Source: Pardosa pseudoannulata
Taxonomy: Eukaryota; Arthropoda; Arachnida; Araneae; Lycosidae
DNA length: 64,000 nt
Direction: 5' to 3'
NCBI GenBank assembly: GCA_032207245.1
Contig: CM063503.1
Location: 59,995,776 to 60,059,775, forward strand
In this document: positions 52,101 to 54,598 of the stretch, piece after piece
Layout: every line of letters starts with the position of its first letter
Position numbering within the stretch: position 1 is the first letter of the stretch
Notes under the pieces: generated by a model
The model's database searches: none
The model's input: the letters and a program-made list of their open reading frames with translations, nothing else
What the model was told of the DNA's origin: nothing
Program-made: the position numbers and the translations under genes

Positions 52101-52479
52101 AGTCATTTCTGCTGGCAAATATTAAAAGTTCAAATGTCCCCACGTTGAATTATTCCGTTGAAATATTTTCTTAAGTAGTGCTTTGTATATGTTTTCATTT
52201 TCAATTTAAAATCCTTTTTAACATATTTAGGGTGGCCGTTGGGACTTTTCAACTGGCTGCATCATGGATCCCTTAATGAAAGATCTCCATCCTCCAATGC
52301 CTGTTGTTTGCTTGCGAGCTGTACTGGCTGATAAAGTGGATATACGAAGTGCTTATCCTTGTCCAGTTTACAGAACGCGGCAACGAGGGGATACTTTTGT
52401 GTGGGAGTTCCCGCTAAAATCATCTGTACCACCAGATAAATGGATCATTGCTGGTACTGCTCTCCTACTCCAGATATAG
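1922..52479 (+). CDS. Axonemal dynein heavy chain, outer-arm beta type, C-terminal part (25 exons, gene span)
   Basis: Motor-protein heavy chain that drives sliding of axonemal microtubules in cilia and flagella (in an arthropod, mainly sperm). The 25 exons listed separately join in frame to 1,707 residues ending in TAG, all with AG acceptors and GT donors. Visible domain order is AAA4 P-loop (GVGGSGRQS), AAA4 Walker-B region (LVSDAQ), stalk helix 1, microtubule-binding domain, stalk helix 2, AAA5, AAA6 and the C-terminal domain with [12 protein letters not shown] and PVYRTRQRG. The final ALLLQI and the PPMPV motif fit the DNAH9/11/17 group rather than DNAH5/8 or the inner-arm chains; this assignment is from remembered family sequences, not a search. 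The N-terminal half is outside the window. Introns run from 87 bp to about 5.5 kb and are full of transposon remains. Confidence 0.95.
2548..3478 (+). mobile_element. Helitron-like non-autonomous element, copy 1
   Basis: Begins with TCCCCTATATAATAATAGC directly after an A and ends in CTAA directly before a T, the insertion rule of Helitrons (A^TC...CTRR^T). A hairpin CCCGTCATATGACAGG (3452-3467) sits eight bases before the terminal CTAA, as expected for a Helitron 3' end. An inverted second copy lies at 34396-35214 with the same ends. It contains an interrupted frame, [16 protein letters not shown], but no recognisable Rep/helicase domain. Confidence 0.75.
3634..4260. mobile_element. hAT-like MITE
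   Basis: Left end CAGGGCCGGATT and right end (reverse complement) CAGGACTGGATC form degenerate terminal inverted repeats of hAT type, with internal GGGGCC-rich subterminal sequence. The flanking 8-mers (attggaat, gttgaata) do not match well, so the target duplication is unproven. The right end was later copied in the 90-bp tandem duplication that follows. Confidence 0.5.
4251..4430. repeat. 90-bp direct tandem duplication (two units)
   Basis: Units 4251-4340 and 4341-4430 are nearly identical over 90 bp, starting with GGTTGAATACTTAATAAG after CCTG. Differences are confined to the first few bases and one C/T near the end, so the duplication is recent. It ends about 190 bp before dynein exon 2. 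Confidence 0.9.
4624..4890 (+). CDS. Dynein heavy chain exon 2 (AAA4 core)
   Basis: 89 codons in phase 0, with acceptor ttgcag and donor gtaaga. It contains the AAA4 core: LYLRAGVKN, the Walker-B-like [20 protein letters not shown], then [22 protein letters not shown] and DNCWNYFI. All are hallmark blocks of axonemal dynein AAA4. It follows exon 1 directly in the protein. Confidence 0.96.
4950..5700 (+). repeat. Diverged interspersed repeat, copy A
   Basis: Several blocks here recur in the same order and orientation at about 30300-31130: the CTCTTTAATA..CACTCTA region, TAATAACATAAAAA(A/G)TATACAC, TTTTGTG(C/G)GTAAG, GTGTATATTTTATG, and ATGAAGA(G/C)TTTTCAGTT. Identity is modest. No terminal structure was found, so the class is unknown. 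Confidence 0.5.
5432..5480. repeat. Perfect 19-bp stem hairpin
   Basis: GTTTGTAACTTGTAAATTA (5432-5450) is exactly complementary to 5462-5480, leaving an 11-nt loop. It lies in an intron within interspersed repeat copy A, which does not preserve the hairpin in copy B. Confidence 0.85.
5827..6376. mobile_element. hAT-like MITE with perfect 8-bp target duplication
   Basis: Terminal inverted repeats CAAGGCCC at the left and CAGGGCCT at the right (read inward). The 8-mer gataatcg flanks both ends exactly (5819-5826 and 6377-6384), the hallmark of hAT insertion. Subterminal DNA is rich in GGGGCCCC-type motifs. The 550-bp interior has no transposase similarity, so it is non-autonomous. Confidence 0.82.
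7092..7372. mobile_element. TTAA-flanked piggyBac-like MITE, family P2
   Basis: TTAA at 7088-7091 and 7373-7376 bracket terminal inverted repeats CACTAGATTGCCC. Just inside each end lies an identical inverted repeat CAGTCATTTTGACTG (7109-7123 and 7313-7327). At 281 bp it is non-coding. TTAA target duplication is characteristic of piggyBac-type elements. Confidence 0.85.
7563..7895 (+). mobile_element. TTAA-flanked piggyBac-like MITE, family P1 copy 1 (internally deleted)
   Basis: TTAA at 7559-7562 and 7896-7899; ends CACATTGTATGGGGG and its inverse. Two GTACTAGTAC palindromes (7581-7590, 7625-7634) lie near the left end. At 333 bp it lacks about 225 bp present in the other P1 copies. The deletion point forms a 31-nt palindrome (7759-7789). 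Confidence 0.85.
8055..8216 (+). CDS. Dynein heavy chain exon 3 (AAA4, CFSP block)
   Basis: 54 codons with acceptor ttttag and donor gtaaga. It encodes [20 protein letters not shown] followed by the conserved [13 protein letters not shown] (usually ..HWFHEWP..). This is the sensor part of AAA4 just before the stalk. Phase 0 at both ends. Confidence 0.95.
8366..9565 (-). mobile_element. Tc1/Tc3-like transposon relic, antisense
   Basis: Terminal inverted repeats share GTGGTTWTCAAAATAATGGA at both ends of a 1.2-kb element. On the minus strand the transposase motif DDNAPIYA is seen near 8715-8738, and a C-terminus like ..HAKGGP near 8430-8450. Frames are broken throughout, so it is a dead copy. 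The assignment to the Tc1/Tc3 group rests on these motifs and terminal repeats. Confidence 0.75.
9566..10781. other. Intron sequence, nothing recognised
   Basis: About 1.2 kb of AT-rich intron between the Tc3-like relic and dynein exon 4. I see no long open frame, terminal repeat or tandem array here. Confidence 0.6.
10782..11015 (+). CDS. Dynein heavy chain exon 4 (end of AAA4, start of stalk helix 1)
   Basis: 78 codons with acceptor tttgtag and donor gtaagt. Contains [17 protein letters not shown], matching the conserved TTPKSFLE block that leads into the stalk, then a charged helix ([18 protein letters not shown]) that begins coiled coil 1. The true exon begins at PELRDS, six bases before the first TTG. 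Confidence 0.95.
11068..11997 (-). mobile_element. mariner-like transposon relic, antisense
   Basis: Short inverted ends CAAGGTGT / CAAAAGGTGT are flanked by TA. On the minus strand around 11160-11390 a broken frame reads like the mariner transposase C-terminus: [20 protein letters not shown] then EFHENVTNF, comparable to SPDLAPCDFFLFPKLK-type sequences, with a W.KH.E..L tail. Many stops. The outer part toward 11997 is not recognisable as transposase. Confidence 0.65.
12068..12475. repeat. (TA)n / (CA)n microsatellite tracts
   Basis: Two long tracts, 12068-12105 and about 12355-12460, of mostly TA dinucleotides with CA/TG edges, separated by 250 bp of unique DNA. The tyrosine/isoleucine-rich reading frames across them are artefacts of the dinucleotide repeat. 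Confidence 0.95.
13560..13785. mobile_element. SINE-like repeat, family 2 (partial)
   Basis: A comparatively GC-rich island in AT-rich intron. Its blocks (CATATGTTCCTG.., AACCTCCAGTG, GCTTGGTCCT) align in order with the SINE at 36325-36692 (ATATGTTCGTGG, CCCTCCAAGTG, GCTTGGTCCC). The tRNA-like head is not evident here. Confidence 0.5.
13903..14469 (-). mobile_element. TTAA-flanked piggyBac-like MITE, family P1 copy 2 (reverse)
   Basis: TTAA at 13899-13902 and 14470-14473, with ends CACATTGTATGCGGG and its degenerate inverse. Orientation is opposite to the other P1 copies. The palindrome-bearing end (right) has three units with GTACTAGTAY at 14315, 14359 and 14441. 567 bp, no coding capacity; an apparent 113-aa frame simply runs through the element. 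Confidence 0.85.
14474..15529. other. Intron sequence, nothing firmly recognised
   Basis: AT-rich intron with a slightly GC-richer patch near 15060-15190 and short TG/TA runs near 15300-15380. No terminal repeats or coding similarity were identified. Confidence 0.5.
15560..15632 (+). mobile_element. SINE body fragment, family 1
   Basis: Carries the family-1 body motifs GTCTCATTAATCCTCGTGTT, GCAAAAGAGTAG and the tail ATCCAAACCCAAG, shared with copies at 31625, 32960, 38485 and 59215. The tRNA-like head is missing. Confidence 0.6.
16054..16314 (+). CDS. Dynein heavy chain exon 5 (stalk coiled coil 1)
   Basis: 87 codons with acceptor tttttag and donor gtaaga. Highly charged heptad-type helix: [51 protein letters not shown]. 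The AEPAL..A..ALNTL block is a signature of the dynein stalk just before the microtubule-binding domain. Noticeably less AT-rich than the flanking introns. Confidence 0.96.
16550..18012 (-). mobile_element. Tc1-like transposon relic, antisense
   Basis: Inverted ends CGCTAATGTCCAAAAGTTAA and CACTAATGCCCAAAAGTTAA are each bordered by TA (16548-16549, 18013-18014). The 1,463-bp length is normal for Tc1. On the minus strand [11 protein letters not shown] (about 17300-17330) and [19 protein letters not shown] (about 16930-16985) are transposase DDE-region motifs; the second contains a catalytic-region D. Stops and frameshifts break the gene. A second degenerate TGTCCAAAAATATTTA string just outside the left end (16509) may be part of an older end. 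Confidence 0.85.
18926..19069 (+). CDS. Dynein heavy chain exon 6 (microtubule-binding domain, first part)
   Basis: 48 codons with acceptor tttgcag and donor gtaaat. [20 protein letters not shown] is the classic entry to the dynein microtubule-binding domain. It continues with [20 protein letters not shown] and AAKLTMSK. Phase 0 at both ends. This domain contacts tubulin at the tip of the stalk. Confidence 0.96.
19302..20690. mobile_element. Unclassified DNA element with inverted ends and internal 600-bp duplication
   Basis: Left end (CCTTAAATCTGCAACCGTCC ..) and right end read in reverse (TCTCAAATCCGGGCGTCC ..) are similar, including a shared ATTCGGAA..TCCGAA segment, suggesting terminal inverted repeats. 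The interior is two direct copies (about 19450-20050 and 20052-20560) starting with AACTAAGCAGATAC. No transposase is visible. Target duplication is unclear. Confidence 0.55.
20917..21096 (+). CDS. Dynein heavy chain exon 7 (microtubule-binding domain, second part)
   Basis: 60 codons with acceptor atttag and donor gtcagt. [20 protein letters not shown] is followed by the conserved [17 protein letters not shown], which closes the microtubule-binding domain and starts stalk helix 2. Agreement with DNAH9/17-type chains is very high here. Confidence 0.96.
21865..21906. repeat. Perfect 15-bp stem hairpin
   Basis: TTCAAGGGCTATACA (21865-21879) pairs exactly with 21892-21906 across a 12-nt loop. 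It sits alone in an otherwise featureless intron. Confidence 0.85.
22098..22199 (+). CDS. Dynein heavy chain exon 8 (stalk coiled coil 2)
   Basis: 34 codons with acceptor tgtag and donor gtgagt; too short to stand out without homology. It encodes [20 protein letters not shown] then [14 protein letters not shown]. The V.P.R.AL..A...Y block is the usual start of the returning stalk helix. The next intron is only 127 bp and carries a (TA)n tract. Confidence 0.94.
22250..22303. repeat. (TA)n microsatellite in a 127-bp intron
   Basis: The short intron between dynein exons 8 and 9 is largely TA repeat with a CATACA interruption, ending 24 bp before the exon 9 acceptor. Confidence 0.95.
22327..22632 (+). 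CDS. Dynein heavy chain exon 9 (stalk helix 2 into AAA5)
   Basis: 102 codons with acceptor tttcag and donor gtgagt. The helix [20 protein letters not shown] is followed by [16 protein letters not shown], the conserved exit from the stalk, then [20 protein letters not shown] and YRRQL..YWRPFLE of AAA5. Phase 0 at both ends. Confidence 0.96.
22633..23933. other. Intron sequence, nothing recognised
   Basis: 1.3 kb between dynein exons 9 and 10. Short open frames at 22677-22874 and 23219-23407 have no family resemblance or coding-like composition. No repeats were noticed. Confidence 0.6.
23934..24202 (+). CDS. Dynein heavy chain exon 10 (AAA5)
   Basis: 89 codons plus two bases, with acceptor aatttag and donor gtaaga; the split codon gives Gly with exon 11. 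Contains [18 protein letters not shown] and [15 protein letters not shown], typical of AAA5. Between them the read is [11 protein letters not shown] where family members have roughly NCERWPL. This suggests a three-residue insertion (see findings). Confidence 0.94.
24468..24590 (+). CDS. Dynein heavy chain exon 11 (AAA5)
   Basis: One base completing Gly, then 40 codons and two bases. Acceptor ctttcag, donor gtaagt. [20 protein letters not shown] then [12 protein letters not shown] matches the conserved ..IE.A...G..V.IEN..E..DP.L.PLL block. The usual second Leu-Leu-Gly of that block is replaced by [10 protein letters not shown]. Confidence 0.94.
25158..25311. mobile_element. GC-rich 126-bp insertion with 14-bp target duplication
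   Basis: A block of high GC content (25172-25297), in sharp contrast to its surroundings, is bracketed by GTTAAATTAAACAG (25158-25171) and GTTAAATTAGACAG (25298-25311), a direct repeat with one mismatch. This looks like retroposition of a small structured RNA or a fragment of a GC-rich retroelement. No A-tail, tRNA boxes or coding similarity is seen. Confidence 0.65.
26616..26820 (+). CDS. Dynein heavy chain exon 12 (AAA5 end)
   Basis: One base completing Lys, then 68 codons. Acceptor cttcag, donor gtaaga. Contains [20 protein letters not shown] then [20 protein letters not shown] and ERPDLEEAK. The F.L.L.TKL.NP.Y.PE.....T.INF.VT..GL..QLL pattern is among the best conserved in dynein heavy chains. 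Confidence 0.96.
27046..27940. mobile_element. Possible hAT-like degenerate element
   Basis: GGTCACGGCACACGGAGCAA ..GGGCCACC at the left, and GCCGCCCCGG .. AGGCCGCTCTTGG at the right, resemble the subterminal GC-rich ends of hAT-like elements. The inverted match between ends is weak and no target duplication was found, so boundaries are tentative. Confidence 0.35.
28130..28435 (+). CDS. Dynein heavy chain exon 13 (AAA5/AAA6 buttress helices)
   Basis: 102 codons with acceptor tctacag and donor gtaaga. [20 protein letters not shown] is followed by [20 protein letters not shown] and [20 protein letters not shown]. This is the strut/buttress helical segment between AAA5 and AAA6. Phase 0 at both ends. 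Confidence 0.96.
28436..29844. other. Intron sequence with one short hAT-end-like relic
   Basis: Around 28706-28790 the string CCATAGCCAGGATTAAG followed by G- and C-runs resembles a hAT-type end (compare the reverse of 60940). The remainder is AT-rich and unrecognised. Confidence 0.4.
29845..30015 (+). CDS. Dynein heavy chain exon 14 (AAA6)
   Basis: 57 codons with acceptor ttgcag and donor gtatgt. [20 protein letters not shown] leads into the conserved [11 protein letters not shown] block and AAHLTFQ, which matches Y..RGLFE.D.L...L.LT.. of family members. The following intron is 87 bp, the shortest in the gene. Confidence 0.95.
30103..30228 (+). CDS. Dynein heavy chain exon 15 (AAA6)
   Basis: 42 codons with acceptor attttag and donor gtattt. 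[20 protein letters not shown], then [15 protein letters not shown], fits the ..F.....(S/T)PVEFLS..AW..V.. block. Phase 0 at both ends. The donor is weaker than most in this gene. Confidence 0.94.
30300..31130 (+). repeat. Diverged interspersed repeat, copy B
   Basis: Direct-orientation counterpart of 4950-5700, with blocks matching in the same order up to ATGAAGACTTTTCAGTT. It also contains a very AT-rich section at 30710-30800 built of AATTAATATT units that is absent from copy A. Confidence 0.5.
31625..31704 (+). mobile_element. SINE body fragment, family 1
   Basis: Contains TTTAGAATCGG, TGTTGCAATAAATGGACCGT and the tail ACCAAACCCAAACTA of family 1. The head is missing. It ends about 120 bp before dynein exon 16. 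Confidence 0.55.
31826..32022 (+). CDS. Dynein heavy chain exon 16 (AAA6)
   Basis: 65 codons plus two bases (Arg split with exon 17). Acceptor gatttag, donor gtaatg. [20 protein letters not shown] is followed by [20 protein letters not shown] and [16 protein letters not shown]. The FPEKE.LP.EWKN and LR.LRPDR motifs are diagnostic for axonemal dynein AAA6. Confidence 0.96.
32456..32772. mobile_element. 317-bp foldback element with 5-bp target duplication
   Basis: The left arm (32456 to about 32600) and right arm (about 32636 to 32772) are inverted repeats over almost their whole length, beginning TGTAACGTGAGTTAC. The central unpaired part is about 35 bp. GAGAT flanks both ends (32451-32455 and 32773-32777). 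The arms are GC-richer than the intron around them. It has no coding potential, and the transcript would fold into a stem of roughly 135 bp with scattered mismatches. Confidence 0.85.
32960..33112 (+). mobile_element. tRNA-derived SINE, family 1
   Basis: A Pol III B-box-like GGGTTCGAATTCC (about 32996) is followed by the body AATCGGCTTTAAGTAGTAGG, TCCCGGACCC, and CAAAGCAGTAGACTGTAGTG. Same order of blocks as the 38485 copy. Confidence 0.7.
33340..33620 (-). pseudogene. mariner-like transposase C-terminal relic
   Basis: On the minus strand [20 protein letters not shown] is seen (about 33530 downward), matching the SPDL.PCDFFLF motif of mariner transposases, followed by a degenerate tail. No terminal repeats were found. 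The fragment is too short to place in a subfamily. Confidence 0.5.
33874..34135 (+). CDS. Dynein heavy chain exon 17 (AAA6, ILSPGVDP block)
   Basis: One base completing Arg, then 87 codons. Acceptor ttttag, donor gtaaga. [15 protein letters not shown], then [28 protein letters not shown] and DGQWVVLQ. The FILSPGVDP and SLGQGQ motifs belong to the conserved Dynein_heavy (D6) region. The stretch between DPL and VSLGQ is about nine residues shorter than in vertebrate DNAH9. Confidence 0.96.
34396..35214 (-). mobile_element. Helitron-like non-autonomous element, copy 2 (inverted)
   Basis: On the minus strand it starts A^TCCCCTATATAATTATAGCC (35214) and ends CTAG^T (34396). The perfect 16-bp palindrome CCCGTCATATGACGGG (34407-34422) lies just before the 3' terminus. 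Its interior matches 2548-3478 throughout. Two copies with identical end structure and clean A/T insertion context support the Helitron call. Confidence 0.78.
35308..35350. repeat. A-rich simple repeat
   Basis: Near-continuous adenines interrupted by single C and T residues, a short distance beyond the 5' boundary of Helitron-like copy 2. Confidence 0.9.
35832..36059 (+). CDS. Dynein heavy chain exon 18 (AAA6)
   Basis: 76 codons with acceptor tacaag (an AAG acceptor, unlike the CAG/TAG of the others) and donor gtgaaa. [19 protein letters not shown], then [20 protein letters not shown] and [20 protein letters not shown]. The WV.LQN-HLA junction with exon 17 and the NEPP.G..ANL..AL block are strongly conserved. 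Confidence 0.96.
36325..36692 (+). mobile_element. tRNA-derived SINE, family 2, with (AAC)n tail
   Basis: A tRNA-like head, GCAGCGGTAGTTCAGT (A box) and GAGTCCGATTCGG (B box), is followed by a body of about 280 bp and a tail of ACAACAACAACAAC. This is the layout of a Pol III-derived SINE. Apparent open frames on both strands (up to 142 aa) are fortuitous. Confidence 0.75.
37053..37123. repeat. (TA)n microsatellite
   Basis: About 70 bp of TA dinucleotides with one TTTAT interruption. Confidence 0.97.
37306..37650 (+). other. Unrecognised 114-codon open frame in intron
   Basis: An uninterrupted frame of 114 codons in very AT-rich DNA, with a cysteine-bearing C-terminal portion ([17 protein letters not shown]). 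The first codon in the frame need not be a start. I recognise no family, and no splice sites join it to the dynein gene in frame. It may be chance or a transposon remnant. Confidence 0.25.
38485..38660 (+). mobile_element. tRNA-derived SINE, family 1 (best copy)
   Basis: Head GATGGTTGAATGGTAGAACA (A box) and GTGGGTTCGAATCCCAG (B box) reads like a tRNA D-arm to T-arm. The body is CATTCGGAATCAACTTTAAG, CAGTAGATCCCGGTCTCATT and GTAGGCCGTAGC. It is not a functional tRNA: the acceptor strands do not pair. Confidence 0.8.
38715..38756. repeat. 42-nt perfect palindrome
   Basis: CCACATTAACGGCAACCAAA is followed after two bases by its exact reverse complement. It lies just downstream of the SINE, beside repeated GCAACATGA motifs (38660-38705). 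Confidence 0.9.
39241..39392 (+). CDS. Dynein heavy chain exon 19 (C-terminal lid)
   Basis: 50 codons plus two bases (Ser split with exon 20). Acceptor cttttag, donor gtaacc. [20 protein letters not shown] then [20 protein letters not shown]. The FHA...ER.KFG..GWN..Y.FN..DL pattern is a signature of the dynein C-terminal region. Confidence 0.96.
39485..39721. mobile_element. TTAA-flanked piggyBac-like MITE, family P4
   Basis: TTAA at 39481-39484 and 39722-39725; ends CCCTTTCGTGGGCC and inverse (GCGCACGAAAGGG). Three related GGGAA....TCTTCC motifs lie inside, the best being the palindrome GTGGGAAGTAATCTTCCCAC (39688-39707) next to the right end. 237 bp, non-coding. Confidence 0.82.
40474..40645 (+). 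CDS. Dynein heavy chain exon 20 (C-terminal domain)
   Basis: One base completing Ser, then 57 codons. Acceptor ttgcag, donor gtgaat. [20 protein letters not shown] then [20 protein letters not shown]. The loop before IPWDDLR carries a few more residues (NDGGRAA) than I recall for vertebrate chains. [12 protein letters not shown] is near-invariant in the family. Confidence 0.96.
41045..41326 (+). CDS. Dynein heavy chain exon 21 (C-terminal domain)
   Basis: 94 codons with acceptor ttacag and donor gtaagt. Contains [20 protein letters not shown] then [20 protein letters not shown], matching the [23 protein letters not shown] block. Only 35 bp downstream of its donor begins a TTAA MITE. Confidence 0.96.
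41362..41921 (+). mobile_element. TTAA-flanked piggyBac-like MITE, family P1 copy 3
   Basis: TTAA at 41358-41361 and 41922-41925, with ends CACATTGTATGCGGG / CACATTGTATGCGGG inverted and intact. Three units of about 44 bp near the left end each carry GTACTAGTRC (41381, 41425, 41469). 560 bp. It starts 35 bp after the exon 21 donor. Confidence 0.9.
43130..44026. repeat. Three-copy tandem array, unit about 290-310 bp
   Basis: Units are anchored by ATGCTTTCAGCA(A/C)GCA at about 43141, 43452 and 43741 and end with CACC(A/G)GTAAATCATGTT. Divergence between units is visible but they align throughout. One unit has an open frame of 69 codons that is broken in the other two, so it is probably not coding. 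No similarity is recognised. Confidence 0.9.
44732..44751. repeat. (GA)n microsatellite
   Basis: A short run of GA dinucleotides following an A-tract. Confidence 0.9.
45046..45600. mobile_element. Possible hAT-like element
   Basis: The right end, read inward, CAGGGCCGACTCTACCAG, is a typical hAT-type terminus. The left candidate, ACCGGCTCTAGGGC, is only partly similar, and no clear 8-bp duplication was found. The interior is non-coding. Confidence 0.4.
45699..46230. mobile_element. TTAA-type piggyBac-like MITE, family P3
   Basis: TTAA at 45695-45698 and the one-base variant CTAA at 46231-46234; ends CCCCTTCCGGTA and its exact inverse. Two consecutive palindromes built from ATGACGAG / CTCGTCAT with 5-bp spacers lie at 45713-45733 and 45758-45778. 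532 bp, non-coding. Confidence 0.82.
46782..46973 (+). CDS. Dynein heavy chain exon 22 (C-terminal domain)
   Basis: 64 codons with acceptor tttcag and donor gtaaga. [20 protein letters not shown], then [19 protein letters not shown] and DIDHGLK. The QECERMN block is conserved. The segment [11 protein letters not shown] before it is longer than the usual EERTPY-type linker. The preceding intron, about 5.5 kb, is the longest seen. Confidence 0.95.
47671..48720. repeat. Tandem duplication, unit about 525 bp
   Basis: Copy 1 (47671-48197) and copy 2 (48198 to about 48720) both begin ACAGGG(C/T)AAAATAATTG and stay aligned throughout, including GTCCGTAATGG(A/G)CTTTTTGC. A more diverged partial third copy precedes them (about 47560-47670). 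Intron between dynein exons 22 and 23. Non-coding. Confidence 0.88.
48941..49085 (+). CDS. Dynein heavy chain exon 23 (C-terminal domain)
   Basis: 48 codons plus one base (Ala split with exon 24). Acceptor aacacag, donor gtagga. [20 protein letters not shown] then [20 protein letters not shown] and TDLLLRHK. It fits the GEL..S..ME.L..AL....VP..W...AYPS...L..W..DL block. A pogo-like MITE lies 28 bp past the donor. Confidence 0.95.
49114..49705. mobile_element. Tigger/pogo-like MITE
   Basis: Inverted ends TAGAGGAGCGCCGATTATCC and CAGTTGAGCGACGATTATCC are each bordered by TA (49112-49113, 49706-49707). The GATTATCCGG-type ends are typical of pogo/Tigger elements of the Tc1/mariner superfamily. 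592 bp with no transposase. Confidence 0.78.
50340..50569 (+). CDS. Dynein heavy chain exon 24 (C-terminal domain)
   Basis: Two bases completing Ala, then 76 codons. Acceptor tttcag, donor gtaaat. [20 protein letters not shown] is followed by [18 protein letters not shown] and [14 protein letters not shown]. The WL.G.F.PQSFLTA..Q...RK...PLD...L.C.VTKK and PREGA.I.GL.MEG motifs place this in the DNAH9/11/17 group. Confidence 0.96.
50740..51160 (-). pseudogene. mariner-like transposase relic, truncated by a hAT MITE
   Basis: On the minus strand [12 protein letters not shown] and SDYHLVF are seen near 50970-51040, corresponding to the mariner GWE(V/I)L.HPPYSPDLAPSDYHLF motif with substitutions in the catalytic segment. 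A W..L..II type tail follows. The 5' side of the gene is missing, since a hAT-like MITE begins at 51167. Confidence 0.65.
51167..51761. mobile_element. hAT-like MITE with 8-bp target duplication
   Basis: Inverted ends CAAGGCCGTATCTAGG and CAGGGCCGTAACTATGG. Flanking 8-mers gcttcatc (51159-51166) and gctgcatc (51762-51769) differ at one base. 595 bp with no coding potential. Confidence 0.82.
52231..52479 (+). CDS. Dynein heavy chain exon 25, last coding exon with stop
   Basis: 82 codons and TAG, with acceptor atttag. [20 protein letters not shown] then [37 protein letters not shown] and [16 protein letters not shown]. The ending is almost identical to beta-type outer-arm chains (..KWVLAGVALLLQI). 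The nearest polyadenylation-type signals, two overlapping AATAAA, lie at 52761-52770. Confidence 0.97.
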   Translation, partial: GGRWDFSTGCIMDPLMKDLHPPMPVVCLRAVLADKVDIRSAYPCPVYRTRQRGDTFVWEFPLKSSVPPDKWIIAGTALLLQI

Positions 52480-52649
52480 ACAAACTTTTCTACCAATTTG
52501 AGAGATGCCAAAAATATTGCCTCTCAAACTATACTCATACGTTTCTTTTTATTATTGCAAGGAAAAACGGGTCATTGCGTATGTGTAAGTTTGAGTATTG
52601 AAATAATTTTTGGTATCTATAAGATACACTAGAAAAACAAAGAAATGTA
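52480..52649 (+). other. Proximal 3' untranslated region of the dynein gene
   Basis: Sequence directly after the stop codon. No splice acceptor-bounded further exon is apparent. The first AATAAA signals occur at 52761-52770, already within the minisatellite, so the 3' UTR probably extends into that repeat. Confidence 0.5.
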
Positions 52650-53220
52650 AATTGCTCAATTAAAACATACATATAGATGACACTAATGTACTCGATCAGA
52701 GTTCCAGTAAATAGGTGAGGTAAACTTGCTCTAAAATTAGATAAAATCAATTTGCTCAGTAATAAATAAATCACATAGATGAGATGAAATTGCTCAAACT
52801 AGCTAAAACGGGTGAATAAAATTTGCTCAAATAAATTAGATGTAGTAGATGAGATAATATTGCTCAAGAAATTAGAAGTAATAGATAAAATGAATTTGCT
52901 CAAAGAAATTGAGGTTAAAGAGGAGGAAAAAATTTGCTCAAATACGTTAGAAGTAAGAGGTAGGTAAAAGAAATTTGCTCAAAGCAGTGGAAGGTAGTAG
53001 ACGAATGTAATTAATCAGTAAAATTAGGAAAACCATATGATATAGACGCTAAATTAAGTTAGATCAATCAGATTAACTTGCTCAAATAGGTAAAATTACC
53101 TAGATGTGGTATTTAGAATAAAAGCAAAATAGATGGAATGGATCAAGAGTTACTTGCTCAAATAAGCTAAGATAATAGAATTGTTTCAACAAGATAGAAT
53201 AAAACTTGATCCAAAAATCA
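52650..53220. repeat. TTGCTCA minisatellite, period about 37 bp, after the dynein stop
   Basis: The heptamer TTGCTCA recurs at 52650, 52752, 52790, 52823, 52860, 52896, 52934, 52975, 53078 and 53154. Spacings are 33-41 bp or near-multiples (76, 103). Between heptamers lies a purine-rich stretch such as TTAGAAGTAATAGATAAAAT. It starts 171 bp past the stop codon and overlaps the polyadenylation-type signals. Confidence 0.8.
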
Positions 53221-54598
53221 GGTGAAATTAAAGACATTTTTTAAAAGAAGGATAAACTGAATGTAGTATTGTGTTTTAATAAAGTGTATTGAATAAATGC
53301 ATTTACACAACTGTAGACAAAGGATGTGAAGTGGATACAATAAATTTGTTTAAAAGCATATTGTGTGGATTTGATTAATTGCAAAACTATTTATAACTAT
53401 TTATCAATTGTTTTTAAACTTGGATATATTTATAATAAAAAAAGAAAGAAAGATAAAGCAATTAAAGAAACAGACTTTCAACTATATTTATAAAGAGGTA
53501 AAATTTGTATATAGAGGTAATCTCTGGGAGCAATATTTTATTTAGATAAAAATATGTTTTAAGTTCGATATCTCATTTTGTAAATCAAGAAGAAAAAGCT
53601 CTGCTTAGGTTGCTTTATCGGTGTGCGTTGACCACATGGTTGGATAAATGTGAAAATAATATACTATGGAAATGTAAATCCTCAGTAGAACTAAAATATA
53701 TGTCCTTTTCATGGTTGACAGTATTCTTTTATGATTTTTTTAAAAATGTAGTCTATTTTTTAAACCTAGGAGACAGCATTTTTGTTGCTTTTCTAGGGTG
53801 GTAAAAGTAATGTGACCGGATCTGTTCAATCATTTATTTGTTTATTGTATGCTGGCATATTGTTACTCAAAAACGTAAATTTATTAGGCGTGCAATTTTC
53901 GCCAGTTAAAGTCAACCAATGAGTGACTGGAAAGAGAGGGGAAAGAAAAGCACCCTTTGTTCACACTTTTATCAACACACTGCATACTTTTTTGCTATAA
54001 GTTAATTTCTTATCAGAATTGTTCCTCAGTATTTAGGCACCTCCATCGAGAATATCTCTGGCGTCTTCTACCCCAAGCGAAATGCATTATCCCAGTTTAT
54101 TTGGGCACCCCGGTGCGCTGACCGCTTGCATGTCCGCCAGAAACAGCCTTACTTTCTTATTATCCTTTTCTCCCCAAAGGAATAAAAGAAAAGAAATTTC
54201 CGGATATTACAACTATAAAAAAAAACTTTCTTAAATGCATTTATAGATCTGTCAATCTATTATTCTAGAGCAAAAACATTCGGAAAAAGCTTGAAAAAAA
54301 AATTAGTGTAATATTTTGTACCGTTGAAAGAGACCGAAGCTAATTTCTCTCCATAAAACAAATCGCTTACTTTTGAAAAGATGCAAGCTGTGCTACTGCC
54401 TAAATTTTCAATTAAAAAACATCTTAACGTATTAGTTGTATCTTTACAAGGTTGTTGTCTAATGAGTGGTATCAGAATAATATAAAATTTTTTACATAAA
54501 ATTTAAAGAAACTAAACTGTCACTTTTAAGTAATAGATATAGTTTCTTCTAGAATTTTTGTTCTAAAAATATTTTTAAATGTATATATTTATATGTCT
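53221..54598. other. Downstream intergenic sequence, nothing firmly recognised
   Basis: AT-rich with one GC-richer patch at about 54030-54150. A frame at 53610-53804 has no recognisable similarity. No terminal repeats were seen. Confidence 0.5.
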
